Shown here: positions 1-63,300 of the stretch, in pieces | How the letters are laid out: every line of letters starts with the position of its first letter | How positions within the stretch are numbered: the first letter of the stretch is position 1 | Source of the DNA: Monoplex corrugatus | Taxonomy: Eukaryota; Mollusca; Gastropoda; Littorinimorpha; Ranellidae | NCBI GenBank assembly: GCA_030674185.1 | Contig: CM060307.1 | Location: forward strand, 50,812,883 to 50,876,882 | Length of the DNA stretch: 64,000 nucleotides | Direction: 5' to 3' | Notes under the pieces: model-generated | The model's database searches: none | What the model saw: only the letters and a program-made list of their open reading frames with translations | Told to the model about the DNA's origin: nothing | Program-made: the position numbers and the translations under genes

Positions 1-41
1 CCGAAAGTATGCAACGTGATCCAAGGCTGCCTTTCACCGAA

Positions 42-51116
<51,075 letters not shown>

Positions 51117-51345
51117 ATCGCTCCCATAACCTTGTCAAAAATGTGACCCCATCTCCTACCCCCCGTTTACTCTTACAAAGTATAAAAAAAAAGCGTCTTG
51201 TGATATAAACTTTAAAAGCAAGACTTTTGCATTAATGTTTTTCCATTTCCAGTCTTATTATTTCCTGCCTGTTTTGTGTCTGAAGCCAGTGGGGACTTTA
51301 AACTGCCCGTGAGAGCTCAATGTGGAGAATAGAGCATACAATAAA
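51117..51345 (+). promoter_or_regulatory. Imp proximal 3' UTR with poly(A) signal
   Basis: AATAAA at 51340-51345 lies 224 bases after the Imp stop and is a plausible proximal cleavage signal. A further AATAAA occurs near 54230, and Imp genes in other animals use long 3' UTRs, so the transcript may extend well past this point. Confidence 0.5.
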
Positions 51346-54300
51346 TCCATGGACAGATTGAGAAGCATCAAGAAATGCTTCTTTTGTGATATGTTTTGTC
51401 CCTCTGGCTTGGACACCCGTGGGGGAAATAATGACATTGAGCATTACGGGGTAAGTGATGGGGTCATAAGGACCACCGCCTGAAATTTACCAAAGAGCCT
51501 GCCAGCCGCTGCCAGATCTTTTCCTTCTCTAACCGACTTCGCTCCCTTTCCTTTCTCCTTTTTTCTGCACCCCCTCTTAGGCTCGCTGGAGATGGGTGAT
51601 GACGACATAGACCAGGTATTGCCCAAGTCTTCCATTCCAGGGTTGTTAGAATAGAAATCTTCTAGAACATTCTTGTTGGATTGCTTTTCTTGGTCTTTTT
51701 TTTTTTTCTTGGTTTGGTGCCATTGCCTGGTGTGGACCACAGAAGTCATTGGAACAGGACCTCAAGAAAATCTTGTAAACTGAAATAGTTCTTTGATGGG
51801 GTTCTTGAAGACCAAAACAAGATGATAGGGGGAAAAGCTTCCATAAAGCTATGTGGCTGTGACCCCTAGATAATCTTTTGCCATCTTCATGGGCAATCAC
51901 CATGTTTTCTGTGTTGTTTTTGATCATATGTTCTGCAGGGTTCCAAGTGTAGGAAACTTTACTGACCTCTAGGCTTGCTACACTATCAGCATTTGACTTT
52001 TTCTTCTGTCTCATCTTTTTGCCCCAGTCCTATCCTCTGTTGACCCCTTTCGCAAACCTGCGGCATTCTGGCATGGTTAGTTTATGATTGACGATTTCCC
52101 CAGCTGCTCTCATTTTCTCTCTTTGCTCATAAACTTTGGAGATTAACTGTCATGACTGGCAATGGACTGTTGTAGAAAGAGGCAGGATGAGAAATGCAGA
52201 AGCATAAATGGCCTACTGTCCAAAAGGCTCGGCGAGTCAACAATGGTCTCTTGCCTGTTTCCATGTTCAGCCAGGCGGTGTTCATTCCTCTCCCACTGGT
52301 GGCAGCTAATGTGATAACCAGTGACAGGAGCCAGGTGTTTCGTGAAGCATGCATTTTGACTGTAGTTGACACACCGTTTGAACAGATTTTGAGCTAAAAG
52401 GACCATTATTGAGTGCATGATCATGGTCTTTTTGTCAAGAGAATGGATGAGAGAGCTTATTTTTTGATACCTGTTGATGGAGGCTTTTTTCTTTTTGTTT
52501 TTTTGTGTGACAGTGTTTATAAAATGGGATACGCTTTTGTTCCCATTTGTTTATTATTACAATTATTATTTAACAAAGAAAAAGAAGTTGCTGAGCAGAC
52601 TGTTCCATTTTCCTTCAGTTTCATTCTGTCTCCGGACTAAAATGTGGATTTGAACAAATCTGGGGATGGGCTTCTCAACAGTGTAATCTTCTTTCCAGTA
52701 GTGGTGTCAAAGACTAGTCATGTCACCCTTGATCACCGTTACTACTGTTTATTTTTCTTGATCAGAATTGCCTGATTAAATAATCTTTCTAATTAAATGA
52801 TATCTTTTCCTCCATTCTGAAGTTGACCATTTTGATGCCTGTTCTTACAGCCATTACAGACAGTGTGCCTGCCCTTGCACAACAGTGTTAAGCTTCGGGA
52901 GAAAATGAAAACACAGGTGACTATATATTGGATGCATTTGGACATTGACTTTCTGACACGCTTGGGCCAAATTGGCCAAGTGTTGAGATCTGTACAGGCT
53001 TGTATTTCTGATTCACCATTGGCATCTTTTTGCCATTTGGGTGGTTTGATTTATGTTGACAGTTGGATTTTCTTCCTCTTATGGAACTTTTTGGCTCACC
53101 CAAGCTTAATTTGTTTAAAGTGTGAACTTGATTGTTCTGCATCGTCTTTCCTTAAAGAAAGAACTTGTACAGTTAGATTAAAAGTGTTTACTTTTCAAGC
53201 GATATTTTTTCTGATTCTTTTTCCCTCCTGTTTGACGTGTTTTTGTTTATGCCAAGTCTTGGATCCAGTGGATTTAAAAATAATACCCTTGAAGCTGCAG
53301 TGATGAGTACATATGCATCTATAGGGGGTCAGGTTGTGAACAATTGAATAGGCTGCTGGAGACCAGGTTTCATTGAATGTGATTGGACTTGAACATGGTT
53401 TTGGAATGTGCTTGAACTTTTTTTCTCACTTGAAGTTTATCAAGTTTCAAGGTTCTGGATTCATTCATTAGCTAAGTTGACTTTGTTCTGACAAACGTTC
53501 AAGCTGTTCACTTTGCTTCAGTCAAACAGTTTACTTGTTAAGCTGGCTCTGTAAGAGCAGTGTTTGGATTGATTTGATTTGCCCTCAATGGAAAGGGCAT
53601 TGGCTTGTTTTGTGTTCTACTTTATTGTCAACCATGTCTGGTTCAACATTCAAAGCATGGCTCAAGTGTAGAGTCTGCATAGTGTTGGTACTAGAAAGAA
53701 ACATGACAGAACTAGAAGTCATCTAGCTAATTTTTTTCTTGGTCAAATTGGTTTTCTTTGCTCGTTCCCCCCTCCCTGCCCCCCTTTGAATCTTGCATTA
53801 CGTCATAACGTACTACTTAGTCTTGCTGTGGGCAAAGCAGAGGAATAATTCTCAAAGAAAAAAAAAAGCTTTTGAATTACATGAATCTATATACAGATAC
53901 GTATCTGTGAGCGATTACTTTCAACTTGGATTTTTTGGTGTTTGGTTTCTTTGCTTTAGGATTATTCCACTGCTTATCTTTGAACAAGTTTAATCTTTTT
54001 TGTTGTTATAACAAAGTTTGACAGTATTGCATTTAGCATGTTTCTGTATTTACAAAATCACTGAAGCCACACCTGAATAATGCCACACCTGAATACAGTA
54101 CCTTACAGAATCAAGATGTTGGTAGTCGGGTCAAGATATGGCTTGTGAACTTCACATTAGATCCATTTCTGTGCATTGGTGGCAGGCAAGCTTACTGCAA
54201 TACATTGTCTACTTACTGCCATCCCAGAAATAAATTATTCTAGTTTCAAAACATTCCAAATCGTTTTTGGGTGTGTAAACTGTGTGCGAGACTGAGCTAT

Positions 54301-54504
54301 AGATGTGTGTGTGTGCGCGCGCACGCGTGTGTGTGTGTGTTTATGTGGGAGAACACTTCAGATTTTGTTCAAGAAAAATTCACTGCAGTCAAGACAATTC
54401 TATATGCGCTTAGCACAAATTGCCATTGAATATCTGGCAGACTCAATGATCAGTGTGCAAAACTATAAAATGGTGAACCAACTCCGCTAGAATGATTAGA
54501 GCAT
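51346..54504 (+). other. 3' UTR or intergenic: nothing recognised
   Basis: AT-rich with scattered short ORFs that show no similarity I recognise. A further AATAAA occurs near 54230. A short TG/CG tract lies at 54304-54340. Confidence 0.45.
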
Positions 54505-54508
54505 TTAA

Positions 54509-54954
54509 CCCTATCACTGCCACATCTGATGAGAACTTCTTGGCAAAGTCATGTGAGTGGGAGAGGGGGTCATAGTGGGGATAGAGGGAGGGGGCATGGC
54601 GAAGCATGTTTGACAGTGTCAGTGTAATGTTCAGCCTATCATTCCTGATTGTACTGAGGACAATGAGGCGAAAGAGGATCCACAGACCACATTGACTTGT
54701 TTGTAGATGACACTCGTTCAGAAACTTTCTGGTCAATGTTCTGCACAGCAAACGGGTACTTTTGAAAAATTACAGAATATGAAAATGTCAAATGTTTTGC
54801 ATTCTTTATTCATATATTTATTCAGAAATGCTTTTTTGGATGTTTATCCAGTTACAGTTGGTAGAATATTTCAAAATCAAAATTCCTGTTTTTAGCAAAC
54901 AAAACTTGGCAAATAGGATTTTGCCTGAATCGTTTGTCCCAGGCAGCAAATGGG
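54509..54954 (+). mobile_element. TTAA-type MITE candidate (third family)
   Basis: It is 446 bp between TTAA (54505-54508) and TTAA (54955-54958). The ends CCCTATCACTGCC and GGCAGCAAATGGG form imperfect inverted repeats. It is non-coding, and no second copy was found here. Confidence 0.5.
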
Positions 54955-55801
54955 TTAAAATGAGCAGCATGCAGACCAGTTATTTAGTAGGGTGGTATTG
55001 AATGAGAGACGTCAGAACATTGGTTCTGTCAGCACAGCCAGCCAGCCTGCCTTAAAAACAGAACATGTTTGGAAGAACAGAATGCCTAACCAGATTACTT
55101 GCCAACACAGTTGGTCATAAAATTGTTTTTTTGATTGATTTTGTTAAATGCATGTTAAAGATTAAGTTTTGATGAGGGTTGATCATCTCTGATATTTCTG
55201 AGTGGGTATTCTGCTGCTCTCAAATGGGTCTCTTATGGTTGGCTGAGCTCGTAAGTAGAAGGTGTTGACATAGACCTTCCGTGTTAATCGACTAGCTGTA
55301 TGCATAACATGAATAAAAGTTAGATGGTTCAGTTAGAAATCTTAAATGAAGATGTAACGGTCCAAATTTCGAGTGACAAACTGGACAAATTCATTATCAG
55401 GCTTCTCAGCAAGTGTGACTTACATAATTATGAATGATGCAGCAATCACTTGCCAGCGTTTAGGGTTTATGTGCAGGCTTGTAGCATTTGTATCGTTTTG
55501 TATCTTCTTCGCTTGGCATTTTTGATTTGGCACATAGGGAATTTGCATATTGTGATATTTTTTTTGAGGTAACAAATCAAAACAAGACAAAGGAAACTTC
55601 ATTGAGAATTACATGCGGTGTGTATAATCACAAAATATCTGAAGATACAAGGAAAGGGGAGAATGTTAAGTCCAGTATGACGATCTATTTAATCATAAAA
55701 GACGTTTTAGCAGAATTGATCCTGATCACAACAAGCAGATGCCCTTTTTCTTTCACCAAGGTAAACGAGGTTTTCACAAGACACACCAGGAAGGTGACTT
55801 T

Positions 55802-56043
55802 ATTTGTTCCATCTCACAGCACAAGTAGGTGGGTATTTGTTAGGTGTATTATTTGTTCCACCTCACAGCACAAGTAGGTGGGTATTTGTTAGGTGTGTTA
55901 TTTGTTCCACCCCACAGCACAAGTAGGTGGGTATTTGTTAGGTATATTATTTGTTCCACCTCAGAGCACAAGTAGGTGGGTATTTGTTAGGTATATTGTT
56001 TGTTCCCACCTCACAGCACAAGTAGGTAGGTATTTGTTAGGTG
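55802..56043 (+). repeat. 49-bp minisatellite, 5 units
   Basis: Units of 'ttgttccacctcacagcaca' plus 'agtaggtgggtatttgttag' are repeated five times with few changes. It is 4.7 kb downstream of the Imp stop, so possibly within a long 3' UTR. Confidence 0.92.
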
Positions 56044-57652
56044 AGTCAAGGTAGTACTGAGGGGACATTTCCAATGAGGTGATGACAGTGGTTGCTGAAT
56101 CAATCTCTCCCTTGTGTCCGTTTCATTGCACACTTTCTTCACCATAGCCATTTGCTATCTTGCCACTTGAGCGCTAGTGTGCCAGCATGTGAGAAACAGG
56201 CCCCTGGGTTCTCCCTTCAACCTCGCAAAATTATTTCCTCAATGGTGTTCTAAATCTCTCACATGCAGGCATAGACTTTCAATATGAACTATGCAACACA
56301 TTAATGACTGAAATCTGTTTATTTTCTCCTGTGCAAGAGTGTAAAACTAACTGGCCAATGTACAATTTATATCACATGGTATACGATCATCAAGACATAT
56401 ATATAAATGGTGTTTAAATACAAATCTAGAAAAGTGGATCCACATATTTTGGGGGAGAAAATGAACATTAGCTGGAGAACTGAAACTGACAGAACATTTC
56501 AGATGATCAGGAGTTTGTTCTCCTGATAGCATTTTTGGAGAAGGCAAGTGTTTATTTCCTACCCGTTTCAAGTAGTCAGCTTAGTAATGATCATGAGGGT
56601 GTTGGTTAGGAGGTAAGACCTTTAGTCAAAGAGTGTCTGTACCATTTGGGAATAATCAAAAAGGATTTTCAGAGTGTAATAAACAAAAGTCCCATTATAA
56701 AGCAGCCAGCCTCTCAAAAGATCCAGATCCTTCGACATTTGTGTAGTGACAGGCCAATAAAAATTTGTTGCTCAAATTGAAGAAAAGAAAAATTTTGAAC
56801 TAGAACTACCAATAAATTATGGCAAATTGCACTTTAAATCAGTGAGATGTAAGTCACAAAGGAATTATGTCAAACTTTCAATCATAATAACGTTAAATAA
56901 AACTACTGCACCTTGGCTGTCCTCTCAACAAAAAAATCTCGAGGACGATTATATAGCAACTTAATGCGAGGTAAAAAAGTTCATGTTAAAAAATTCAGAA
57001 CTGGTTCTGTTCAACAGTAAACATGAAATCATGATGCTAAGCCTACTGTATAGAGTGCTATAAATACATAAAATGATAAACTTACAATTTCAATTTAAGA
57101 GGTTTTGCAATGTTTGTATCATTCTGTGTGTACATGAAAGATCAGCAAAAATTTCTCTGCTGTTTACAGGTCACATGGGATTAAACGACTGACAATTGAG
57201 GAATCTGTGAAAACATGATGCTACTGTTCTTGTACACACCTGCGGAATAAAATGTGCCAGCTGCTATGCAAATATAGTCACATGGTGCATTCAGTTCAGA
57301 TACCATTGCTGTGTCTACCCCTAGAAAATATGCCACATGGAAAATCTTTGTATTATATGCATGTATCAACTGAACCCATGAGGAAGGAGTACATTAGAAT
57401 GCCATCATCACAATAAAACCAAGACAGAAATTCAGACTATACACACCAAAAGATAAGTATGTGCAGTGCATAAAGGAATCGAGTGACTGGAAGCAATGGA
57501 TCCTGAACAATGAGGTAAAATACTAGCATCCCTGTTGGGCTATCTGCAGTATTTAACGGACTGAAACTTGGGATGTAAGCTGGGAAAAGGTCTTTGCACA
57601 ATTAGGTTTACCACAATTTCAACTGAAAGGGACTGGCTATCCATGTCTCCTT
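56044..57652 (+). other. Downstream region: nothing recognised
   Basis: AT-rich, no repeat family or coding similarity seen. Confidence 0.45.
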
Positions 57653-58139
57653 TCACCTGTGGGGGATGCCAGGGGCTCTTTCAGCATAAATTGTATCCCC
57701 TACCTTGGGGAAATTCTGTCCTAGAAATTTCTCCTTTTCTGTTACTCTCTTTGCTTCTTTCTTCCTCCTTTGCTTTCTTGTTGGTCCATTCAGCTGTATG
57801 CCTTTTATAAAGCCTTACATACTTTCTGTTAGGGTTGATGAATGGGTGCATGTACTGACTGCATGTTTGGCTCTGGGGAGCTTTGCTGTGCAAGAGCACT
57901 TTTGGGTAATTTGGGCCCTCTTTGTATGTATGCTTTGGTGTCCTTAGTTGTGTTCACATTTCTATTCAGTTGTTTTTTTTTCTGATCCTCTGGTGATAAA
58001 TTGGACGAAGTGGTCAGCACCGGAGGCATATCCTTAGATTATGTGTGCACACGCTCTGATGTGTGTATTCAATTTTCTTTTCCAGCATTTTTTTTTCCCA
58101 AACAGATGTCTACATTTTCAAATGGTTATAGCCCTGATA
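57653..58139 (+). mobile_element. ~555-bp retroposon, copy H
   Basis: Head 'gggggatgccaggggctctt', body 'gcacttttgggtaatttggg', ending at 'ggttatagccctgatag' without the TTAA-containing tail. Confidence 0.75.
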
Positions 58140-60420
58140 GAATGAAAATGTCTCCTGTACTTGACAAAAGTAGATTGACCTACTCTAGCACAAAAGGGCT
58201 GTGGCCCCCCCCCCCCCCCCCCTTTACTCACCAGGTGAGAGAGGTACCCTGGCAGCGGTGAACCCCACCCAAACCTTCCAATGGAACTTTCATGTCTTTC
58301 CAACATGACTATTGAGTCTGTCAGATCACAATGACATCATATCTCCCTTTGCTTAAAATCTACAATGCTGCAAAACAGTTACTGTTCTGTAACGCTAAAT
58401 ACATCTTGAAAGGCAGAAGACACGGGCTTAATTTTGTTGCAAGATAATCAGCTGTGCTCACTTGATAAATTCTGTGAGGTCAGAAGACAATCTATATGTT
58501 GTTCAATACGTTTGTGGGAACTGAAATAATATATGCACACATGGATACAAAATTCTTTACCAAACTGATTTAACTTGATACACACACACAACCACACACA
58601 CACACACAACACACACAAACCGATGTATACACAGTCAAATGTACAAAGTCAATCTACGAACTGCATCCTGCCAAGTTACCATTAATGTTTCAGGTCATAC
58701 AGCCTATCTATTTGGCTTTATGCAAAACTGAACAATCACCACCAGAACACCCCACATACCAGGTCATGGCACTATCAACCCAACATAATTACAAATAGGG
58801 GCCTACTTGCATGACTTTACCAAAACACTGGCAATGCACATATAAAATTATACCATCAATGTCTTCAAAAACATTGGGAAGAAAAAGAAAGAAAACGCTA
58901 CATTTTTTTTATAGAGTTGGTTATCACAGAGTATGAACAAACATTCTGTCAGGTGGGACAGTTGAAAGAAATCAAACCTACTTATGAACATCTGCTTGAA
59001 ATATTCCACTGTATACCTCAATCATAACAGGATGGTAACAAACTATTCAAATGTATAAATGCTACTAGATTCACATGCTGGCCTAACAATGAGCAAAACT
59101 AACATTGTAAGTCACTGTTCATCAAGCTAAGGTATGCTAGTCTTTCGCAGTCAACAGTTGATAGGTCAAAATAACTCTCTTGACAGTGATTATCTCTGTG
59201 GCCTGGATGGCGTAGAACTTGAGCAACTGCCTTCGAAACAGACCAGCCTAGCTTGTGAAAATTTTGGGTTTTTTCCAATAAGCTTCTAACTTGACCAGCT
59301 GTGAATATATACCTGATCCTAATCTGGGTCTGGAAACGGCAAGAAAAAAAAAAGGAAAAAAACACTGGCCTCATATGACTGATTTGCAAGCATGTAGGAT
59401 TGAGACAAAGAACTGTGTGCGAGATCTGTCATGTCATTTATTTTTTGATTCTCTGTTATACAGCATTTAGGCCTGCAGCAATATAGAATATATTAAATCA
59501 TTCACAAGCTTTTCTACCCATAGGAGTAAACTGAAACCTTGTCTACATATCAAATCCTTCATTCCCCAGCCACATAAGTTTATGGGACAATCTTTTTACC
59601 TCTGGCACATAAATGATAAAATTAAGCAGGTCAAACGGTACACAAGTACAAGAAGTTTTTATACTATGTATTATTCAGATCAGTTTGAGTGACTTCTTCC
59701 TTCGTAATGTTAAGCTTGCTTTCCAATGACAAGTTGGAATGTGAAAATTTCTCTCTTGTTGAGGGGGAAACTTTATTACTGAAAAATTTTTAACCAGATT
59801 TCTTAAATGTGTTCTAGCTTAAGACTTCTAAACCGTCTGAAAGTTGAAGTGAGGATGGTTTATTTTCAGGATCACTGTTACATCTCAAAGCCACTGAATG
59901 TCAGGGAAACTAACTTTGCTGTTTCATGTTATTTCCCTTGTATGAGGGTTTGTTACTGTTTCATTCAACAAAATTTTCACAATGATTAGACCATTATGAC
60001 TTTGCAACAAAATCTGGTTTCTCCGCAAATTTTCTGCCTTATATTCCTTGTCGTTAATCACACACTCTGCTCACTTCAAAGCCAAATATCATCAAAATTT
60101 CACATTCTGTACCCAGCTGTAAAAAAGTATGGGTTATTCCATAACCTTGAGGATGTGGGCAAGTGAGGTGCTGAGAACTGAACTCTATCAGGGCCAGCAT
60201 GTTGAAGGTGGTCCCCATCTGCTTTCCCTTGCTTATTTGCCCTGCCTAACTTTGAACAAAGTCAAGTGCACAATGCACATCCAGAGCTGGGTAGATAGGA
60301 GGCTGCATGCACAAAGTTTTACTTGGACTTTACTTAACATCCATGTAGTGAGATTGGTAGGTGAGTGCTCTATTTCTGTGCCAACAAGGGATCAAATCTC
60401 TGACTAATCAGAGAACACTG
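58140..60420 (+). other. Downstream region: poly-C and CA tracts, otherwise nothing
   Basis: A poly-C run is at about 58206-58222 and a short CA tract at about 58580-58618. A weak tRNA-like stretch near 60350-60410 is too poor to call. Confidence 0.4.
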
Positions 60421-60490
60421 TTATTGTTATCATTAACTGTGTGTAAAGCCCAGCCGACTGCGTGGAGCCATAACTGTTTAAAAAAAACCA
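60421..60490 (-). mobile_element. ~555-bp retroposon, 3' end only, minus copy (I)
   Basis: The complement reads 'ggctccacgcagtcggctgggcttta' with an AT-rich tail. It is the only minus-oriented copy found in the window. Confidence 0.6.
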
Positions 60491-60828
60491 CAATATTTCA
60501 ACAGGGGAAAAAAAAAGAAGAAAAAATTAAGTATAACATCAAAGCAATCGCGCACATTATCCAAAGAGATGACCCTGGCATTGACTACTCTGTCTAATTT
60601 ATTGGGATGGTCTAGCTTGCAACTTTACAATGCAGACATATGGTAAAACTTGAAACTGTCAAGTTGCAACTACGGGATAAGTTTTGCAAGAACACCACTA
60701 TGCAACGCTACAGCAAAAATATAGTATGCTGATGTTGCCTTTGGTGAAGTCACAACAATGTCAGGGTTTTACTAAAGAAGAGAAAGTTGTTTCTTGTCAT
60801 ATTTCCTTTCCCAACATCAAAACCTTAC

Positions 60829-60932
60829 AGTTTCAATTTCACTTTCTCAAGATAATGTCTGTGCTTGGAATACATTCCATAGTTTCAATTTCACTTTCTC
60901 AAGATAATGTCTGTGCTTGGAATACATTCCAT
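60829..60932 (+). repeat. Perfect 52-bp tandem duplication
   Basis: The unit starting 'agtttcaatttcactttctc' occurs at 60829 and 60881 with no mismatch. Confidence 0.95.
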
Positions 60933-61617
60933 ACGCACTGATGCACCTGTAATGGGACAAGATCCAAAATGATATGGTATAGGCTTTACTTGGAGATCTT
61001 GGAATGAAACTTTTCAGGTTAGCTTTATTACAGACGCATATTTTCATACCAGTTAATTTCGTGCATTGTGGATGACACACCTGAGATTTAAGATTTCAGA
61101 AGTTCATGTTTTGTCTGTTATTTCTTTTTTAAACAGATTTTACTACTTAATAAAAAAAAAATCAAACAAAAATGACCACAAAAGAGAAACAGAAACAAAA
61201 ACAACAGAAATGCATTCATAATGACAAACTCTGTTGGACAGAAGAGAAGCAAACCTTACACCAAGTCCTTTTTTGTGTGTGTGTTAAACCTGACTTTATT
61301 TTTAGGCACACAAACAAAACAGTGCACAAGTGATAGGATCTAACCAGTGTAAAATGAAAGTACACAAAAATCACAATTATTCTGTATAAAAACAAAACAA
61401 CGGAAGCAAACAAATTTCAGTTTTGCATAATCATTTTTCTCACATGAATACATGAATATGGCCAAAGATGCTGATGATACTACAATCAACTTGAAATAAA
61501 AACTGACACAAGAAGATGAGACAAACTCTCTTGTGTGAGAAAGACACATAACATGACGCAGTGCATGTAAATTAATTTTTCCCGGTCATTGGCATCAACA
61601 TGGATTCTCTTTCTCAC

Positions 61618-61730
61618 ACACGCACGCACGCACGCACGCACGCACAACACACACACACACACACACACACTTCACACACACACAACACACTCACATTCAC
61701 GCGCATGCACACACACACACACACACACTT
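61618..61730 (+). repeat. (GCAC)n and (CA)n microsatellite
   Basis: A GCAC repeat (about 61620-61645) passes into CA tracts. Confidence 0.95.
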
Positions 61731-62680
61731 CTGTACAAAACATACATATTCAAAACAGCAACAGCAGCATACTTTACAAAACTTTTTGTGCCACACATGC
61801 ACATACATACAACCGACCAGATGATTTCATGTGCATGTACAACTCTTTCTGACTTGTATACACATGTAGAGGCACAGACACAGAATTGCCATATATGTCA
61901 TCGGGTGTAGGAAACTTCAGCACAGGGAGGAACGTGAATGAAATGCAGCAAAACATAGAAACTAACTTAGAGCAACATAGACTTCAAAAGATAAAGTGAT
62001 TTTATCAAAACAGAAACTTAGAACAACATAGATTTCTGAAGATATAATGACTTCTACCATTTTCAATGACATTTATGAAAGGTTCCTGTGAGTTTTCAAA
62101 ACAAAAGATATCAAAGGCAATATATGAATAAAAATAAACAGAATGGGATGAGAGTGACAAAGAAATATATTTTAAATTTAAAAGAAAAAAAAAGATATTT
62201 CAAATTGATAAAAAAAACAAAATTAAGTCAAATGACACGTTTTGGATAGAAAAAAAAAAGTATTCTATCCAAAATACGAAAATAACTTTCATCACGACAT
62301 AATCAAACAAGTTTAGAAAAACAGTTATGAAAATTATCGCTGAATACATTAGCGTATTATAAAAATACAAAAATAAACAGAAAAAGGCTGGTGACTATAT
62401 ACATGTTATTCATGTTTAAAATCACGGGAGAAGACTGGCATAAATGCAACCACAACAGTCACAAAATGATAAAGTTGCTGCCCTTGTATCACACACTGAC
62501 ACAGATCTGACGATGATGTCTTCACAAATGATAAAGAACCAGCGAGCACAGGGCACAACACACATATCTAGATATGGTGGACACAAGGCAATAATGGACT
62601 GTGTGCCAACTGTGAAGTACCACGAACAAACTACATAACTTACATGTACATAAATCTTGATCCTGACTATTGTGTTGCAG
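61731..62680 (+). other. Downstream region: nothing recognised
   Basis: A-rich, with poly-A patches near 62185-62265. No gene or repeat family seen. Confidence 0.45.
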
Positions 62681-62682
62681 AG

Positions 62683-63300
62683 CTGAGCGGGTACCCTAAT
62701 GGTTAACCCTTTGACTCACACACCCTATCCACGAACTGCAAGAACTTAATCCTTTGACTCTCTCACCCTATCCACCAGTTTCGTAAACTTTTATTTTCAA
62801 CTCCCTCACCTTATCCACCAGCTTTCTGCAGAAAGCTGGCGTATAGGGTGAGGGTGTCAAAGGGTTAAGTTTTTGCTTTGCTAGCAAGGTTGACAATGCA
62901 TGATGCTGGTTAACAGGGTGCGGGAATCAAAGGGTAAAAGCACCTCCTTAGCACATGAGAAACCTGGGTTTGAATCATGGATAAAATAGGGATATTTCTC
63001 CTTCCTCCACTAGGTCTTAAGTGGTAGTCTAGATGCTAGTATTTCGGATGAGACAATTGATCGAGGCCCAATGTGTAGCACTCAACACACATAAACGATT
63101 CCATGGCAACACTGAAGTTGTCCCTGGCAATATTCTGCACAAAACCCCAATTTTTGTGTAAACAGAAACATGCACACATACAGAAAGAAGAAAAAGAGGG
63201 GAGAAGGGGAGCTTGTACTGCAGTGACATGCTCTCCCTAATGACAGCAGTTTTTGACTTTCACATGGCAAATGCACTGTGACAGAAAATTAAACTTTAAG
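62683..63300 (+). mobile_element. tRNA-derived SINE (third family), interrupted by a MITE
   Basis: The tRNA-like head 'gagcgggtaccctaatgg', continued after the insert by 'agcacctccttagcacatga' and B-box-like 'ctgggtttgaatcatgg'. The body has 'cactaggtcttaagtggtag', 'tcggatgagac', 'gttgtccctggcaatattct' and 'gtgacatgctctccctaat', an order I associate with a widespread metazoan SINE type. Confidence 0.65.
62707..62934 (+). mobile_element. TTAA-type MITE, copy 2, inside SINE head
   Basis: It is 228 bp, of the same family as 15702-15881. TTAA is at 62703-62706 and a decayed TAAA at 62935-62938. The left end is CCCTTTGACTCACACACCCT and the right end AGGGTGCGGGAATCAAAGGG. ACCCTATCCAC motifs occur at 62722 and 62765. 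Removing it leaves a contiguous tRNA-like SINE head. Confidence 0.8.

Noticed and set aside
52863..53303. 146-codon ORF downstream of Imp as a gene
   Set aside because: Hydrophobic, no recognised domain, no splice or homology support; consistent with chance in AT-rich DNA.
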